A stretch of 64,000 nucleotides of DNA. Origin: Hesseltinella vesiculosa (Eukaryota; Mucoromycota; Mucoromycetes; Mucorales; Cunninghamellaceae). Location: contig MCGT01000037.1 of assembly GCA_002104935.1 (NCBI GenBank), positions 210,478-274,477 on the forward strand, given 5' to 3'. Positions 60,750 to 64,000 of this stretch are shown one piece after another (the first letter of the stretch is position 1; every line of letters begins with the position of its first letter). Below the pieces are notes generated by a model. That model made no database searches and was not told where the DNA came from. It saw only the letters and a program-made list of their open reading frames with translations. The position numbers and the translations under genes were made by a program.

Positions 60750-62108
60750 TTATTGGAGTAGGGGTAGGAAGTCGGAAGCGTCTTCGCGTCGTCGTTGTTC
60801 CAAGTAACGCTCCACACGTTCACCGGCAGTTGTGATTTGGGGAATCATCCTTCTGTGATCATAGTATTGTTTAAGTGCGTCACCGTTCACTGGACCCTCG
60901 GTACGCCGGCCATCCTTGCCCACTAATTTATAGGTACCATTTGGATAAACCTTGTGGACAACAAAGGGGCCAACCCAACGGCGGTGAAATTTGTCGTGCT
61001 TCTCATGGTAACGTTCGAGCATCAATACAAGCGATCCGACTACAAATTGTTTTTGTGGATGCGCCGTTGCATCGTAGCGAGTTTTGGCCTTGACTTTATG
61101 GGCATCGGACTTTGCACGGGCTTCCTGTCGCAATTCTTCCAACGTGCCCACCACTTGTTGGATTCGTTCATTTACTTGGCCTTGTAGATCACCTTCCACA
61201 TAATCTTGACGGGGTGGTGCCCACACGGCAGGAGAGCGGAGATTGTAACCATATAAAAGCATTGCCGGAGAATACCCAGTGGCGGAGTTAGTCATCGTCC
61301 TCATGGCAAGCAATACCTCCGGTAAGCAACAATCCCAATCTAGTTGGGCTCCTCGTGTTTGTACCATCTTAGCCAGGGCATTCACAAGTGTCTGGTTTGC
61401 CCGTTCGACTAAACCGTTGCTTTGAGGGCGAAATGCAGTAGTTGTAAGGTGACGACAGCCGAGCCTAGACAGAAGATGTTCAACGTAACAGGACTTGAAG
61501 TTTGAACCGCGATCGGTCAACAAGTAGCGAGGCACTCCAAAATCCTGAACGACGCAGGTCATGAGGAATTCAGCAGTGGTGATTTCATTAATATTCGGCA
61601 CTGCAGCAACGACTGGCCAACGAGTCAAGTGGTCGACAGCAACCAGTAAATATGAATTCCCTTTTTTTGACTTGACAATCGGGCCAACGGCGTCCAAGCC
61701 GACCAAATAGAAGGGGTGCTGGGGTGTCATGATGGGTCTTGCAGGTTCCTGCCGTACAAAACGGCGTCTGGCTCTTACTTGACAAATTTGACAGCTTTTG
61801 ACGACGGCCTTGGTGAGATCGTACAGTTGGTATCCATCGTAGTAGAGGCGCAGCCTTCGCCAGGTATTTACTAGGCCGAAATGACCTTCTTGGTGAACAT
61901 TTTGTATGATTGCAGCGGCATTGCCTGCGTGTAGCACTTCCTGAGTAGGTTGACCATCCGGGCTTCTCCGAAACAACCTGCCTTCGTATATCATCAGTTT
62001 CCTGGCCCATGCAGCCACCTTCCTACGTTCCTTGCGCGTGGTGCAGCCGATCGGGTAAGAGCGAGTGTCGAGATAGTTGATTATGGCCAAGTATCGTGCG
62101 GGATCCAT
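60750..62108 (-). CDS. Gypsy integrase (intact frame)
   Basis: Open for 452 codons. HHCC zinc-binding head (H-x-EGHFG ... CQICQ), then DDE core: first Asp in LVGLDAVGPI, second in LTDRGSNFK, Glu in SNGLVERANQTL. The C-terminal part has the GPF/Y-like WVGPFVVHKVYPNGTYKL module. No chromodomain seen. The ORF opens at an internal methionine because upstream coding sequence is interrupted; the native integrase is part of a longer Pol. The stop is 82 bp before the LTR. Could still supply active integrase in trans if expressed. Confidence 0.9.
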   Translation of the reverse strand: MDPARYLAIINYLDTRSYPIGCTTRKERRKVAAWARKLMIYEGRLFRRSPDGQPTQEVLHAGNAAAIIQNVHQEGHFGLVNTWRRLRLYYDGYQLYDLTKAVVKSCQICQVRARRRFVRQEPARPIMTPQHPFYLVGLDAVGPIVKSKKGNSYLLVAVDHLTRWPVVAAVPNINEITTAEFLMTCVVQDFGVPRYLLTDRGSNFKSCYVEHLLSRLGCRHLTTTAFRPQSNGLVERANQTLVNALAKMVQTRGAQLDWDCCLPEVLLAMRTMTNSATGYSPAMLLYGYNLRSPAVWAPPRQDYVEGDLQGQVNERIQQVVGTLEELRQEARAKSDAHKVKAKTRYDATAHPQKQFVVGSLVLMLERYHEKHDKFHRRWVGPFVVHKVYPNGTYKLVGKDGRRTEGPVNGDALKQYYDHRRMIPQITTAGERVERYLEQRRREDASDFLPLLQ

Positions 62109-62401
62109 GATGATGACAAAAGGGAAAAGTATAGCAGAAAAAGAGAGGGAGCAAGGGAGAAGGAAGAGAGAGAAAAAGAAAAAGGGAAAGAAGAAGAAAG
62201 AAAAAAAAATACAAACGGGCGGGGAAAGGATCTACAGTAACTTATTGAGATTGAGGTTCAGTATGATATATCTAACTAGAGGGATAGTGCGTAAAATAAA
62301 AACTAGAACTACTAGGGTAGTAACAGGACAGCAACTGAGGGTAAAAAGGGGAGAAGGGAAAAGTACATATGAAGTCTAAGCTAATTATAGAATAAGGTAA
62401 C

Positions 62402-62442
<41 letters not shown>

Positions 62443-62455
62443 CAACCAAAATTTT

Positions 62456-62502
<47 letters not shown>
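62109..62502 (-). other. Non-coding stretch between RNase H and integrase with two long T tracts
   Basis: About 62404-62442 and 62459-62504 are T runs of roughly 39 and 45, split by CAACCAAAATTTTTC; next to them is a purine-rich A/G block (62130-62215). No coding capacity. Interrupts the polyprotein; tract length may be affected by sequencing. Confidence 0.7.
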
Positions 62503-62507
<5 letters not shown>

Positions 62508-63995
62508 TAGCAGGGGGAGAAGAACGGGTAGTCGCCATTGCGGAATCATCATCACTGGCCGTCACCAGGCGAGAAAGGCAGTCTGCGGGGTTGGCCGATC
62601 CAGGGCGGTACCTCACTTCATAATCCATTTCCATAAGAGCGGCTGACCATCGAAGAAGCTTGGAATTTGGATTTGGTTTGTTAAGGATATACACCAACGC
62701 AGCGTGATCCGTGAACAAAATAAAGTGGCGACCCAGTAGATAGTGACGAAAATGATTAGTGGCCCAGATAATGGCCAAAGCTTCCAGATGAGTAGGGGCG
62801 TATCGACTTTCGGTATCCTTCAACGTTCGAGATGCATAGGCGATCACTCGTTCGTCAGCGTTGGCTGAACCGTCGGGAGATTGAGACAGAATTGCACCTA
62901 GACCAACGCCACTAGCATCAGTAGTTAATATTTGAACAGCACCACGTGATGGGAAGGCAGCAAGGGAGGTGTTGTGAGAGTAACTTTGATCATTTCGAAA
63001 GCACCTTGTTGTTCAGGCCCCAGGCAAACGGTATGGATTCCATTGAGTAGTTGAGATATAGGGCGGAGTTTCCGCGCATAGTCGTTTACAAACCTACGGT
63101 AATATCCAGTCATTCCCAAAAGTGATCTTACCCCATCCTTGTTCACCGGAGCTGGCAACTCTATGATTTTAGCCAAGTTGCGGGGGTGTGGAGACAACCC
63201 TTTTTTGCCGACCACATGGCCAAGATATTCTACGCTTTGTTTTCCAAATTCACACTTTGCCAACTTCAATTTCAATCCTGCTTCAGTGCATCGTTCGAAA
63301 ATGAATTGAAGGTGTCCTAGGTGTTCCTTTTCCGTTTGGGAGTAAACAATAATATCATCGACAAACACGTAGGCAAAAAGATCCAATGGCGGTTCCCAAA
63401 ATTTGCGACATCACCCTTTGAAAAGTGGAGGGGGCATTTGTTAACCCAAAAGGCATCACCAGGAATTCATAGGTTCCATATTTAGTTGTAAATCCTGTCA
63501 GCGGAATTGAGTCAGCGTCCATCGGAACTTGCCAGAAACCAGATGCTGCGTCCAGCGTCGAAAATATACACGCATCTCCTAGAGCATCGATAATGTCGTC
63601 GATGTGGGGTAAAGGAAAGGAGTCCTTGACCGTCACCGCGTTCAGCTTCCTGTAGTCCACGCACATTCTGAGGTCTCCTGTCTTCTTCGCTACCAAAAAT
63701 TACAGGGGCTGCATACAGTCCTTGGGAAGGCTGGATTAATTTTTCTGCCAACAAATCATTCAGCGTGCTCTTGAGCACGTCGTCTTGTTCCCCAGGTCAA
63801 TCTGTACGGCTTCCCCTGCGATAGCCTATCTTCGTTAACCATAAATGGTATATGGCAGAAATCAGTCACTAAACCGGGACCAGTTTGTTCGACGAAACAT
63901 GCTAGGTATCGGGTCACTAGATCATGGACAGCCTGGTTGTCGGACTTGATAATTGCGCCCTCAGATCCGTCGTCCCAATTGTTTTTTTTTTTCAA
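62503..63995 (-). pseudogene. Gypsy reverse transcriptase and RNase H, frameshifted
   Basis: Fragments in different frames: 63995-about 63790 (start of RT: VTDFCHIPFMVNEDRLSQGK, typical Gypsy connector), about 63778-63695 (LAEKLIQPSQGLYAAPVIF), 63696-about 63395 (DLRMCVDYRKLNAVTVKDSF, LDAASGFWQVPM, MPFGLTNAPSTFQRVM), 63386-62925 (YVFVDDIIVYSQ, the catalytic FVDD box; GHVVGKKGLSPHP; LLGMTGYYRRFVND), 62847-62503 (RNase H: IAYASRTL, YAPTHLEALAIIW, FTDHAAL). At least three frame changes occur within 650 bp, near 63790, 63692 and 63395, and another separates the RT thumb from RNase H (about 62900). These mark a decayed copy. Described as found; no repair is offered. Confidence 0.85.
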
Positions 63996-64000
63996 CTTTT

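Larger units (their letters stand above)
60374..64000 (-). mobile_element. Ty3/Gypsy LTR retrotransposon, 5' truncated by window edge, degenerate
   Basis: Read on the minus strand: protease/RT side at 64000, then RT, RNase H, integrase, PPT and 3' LTR. RT-RNaseH-integrase order defines Ty3/Gypsy. gag and 5' LTR lie beyond the window. RT is broken by several frame changes and two long T tracts sit between RNase H and integrase, so the copy is probably not autonomous. Confidence 0.9.

Overview
The window is nuclear DNA of a filamentous fungus. Genes are dense, on both strands, and cut by many short introns (about 45-90 bp) with GT-AG ends, branch-like CTGAC/CTAAC motifs and long A or T runs. 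Gene content is fungal: Pho80-type cyclin, PET127, SUR7/PalI family, AreA GATA-like domain, PMP3, CSF1. A CHD6-9 type chromatin remodeller, which yeast lacks, together with the general gene style points to an early-diverging lineage, most likely Mucoromycota. That placement is inference.

Layout. 1-5.55 kb (-): 3' part of a class III CHD remodeller with a glutamine-rich N terminus. 6.99-8.40 kb (+): CDC34-like ubiquitin-conjugating enzyme with two GC-AG introns and a 10-nt exon. 8.6-10.1 kb: two tandem copies of a dispersed ~0.4 kb repeat and tRNA-Ser(GCT). 10.8-14.2 kb (+): two tandem small secreted proteins of one family, a PMP3-like proteolipid and a possible Whi5-like protein. 14.2-18.8 kb: gene-poor, with tRNA-Thr(AGT), a solo LTR at its 5' end and two more repeat copies. 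18.8-28.0 kb: maltose-acetyltransferase-like enzyme, a large low-complexity protein with a helical, possibly histone-fold N terminus, an AreA-GATA-like protein, a double-START protein with a membrane tail, and a MYND protein.

28.2-32.6 kb is a run of three mitochondrial genes: PET127 and ribosomal protein bL31m (head to head, 144 bp apart), then the malonyl-CoA:ACP transacylase MCT1. 33.4-46.0 kb holds one giant gene, CSF1, a bridge-like lipid transfer protein. It is followed by a prolyl aminopeptidase, a rhomboid protease, Cu/Zn superoxide dismutase, two uncharacterised proteins, twinfilin, a Pho80-like cyclin and a SUR7-like membrane protein (46-58 kb).

The right end (58.1-64 kb) is repeat territory: two more copies of the dispersed repeat, tRNA-Ser(AGA), a ~567-bp palindrome with ~210-bp arms, and a minus-strand Ty3/Gypsy element whose 3' LTR is the same family as the solo LTR near 17 kb. 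Its reverse transcriptase region is frame-broken, so the copy looks dead; its 5' end lies outside the window.

Most genes are unrelated housekeeping functions, as expected in a eukaryote. The links I see are the mitochondrial run, the tandem secreted pair, and the tRNA-LTR-repeat association. Exon joins were read by eye and checked by reading frame; single coordinates may be off by a base or so.
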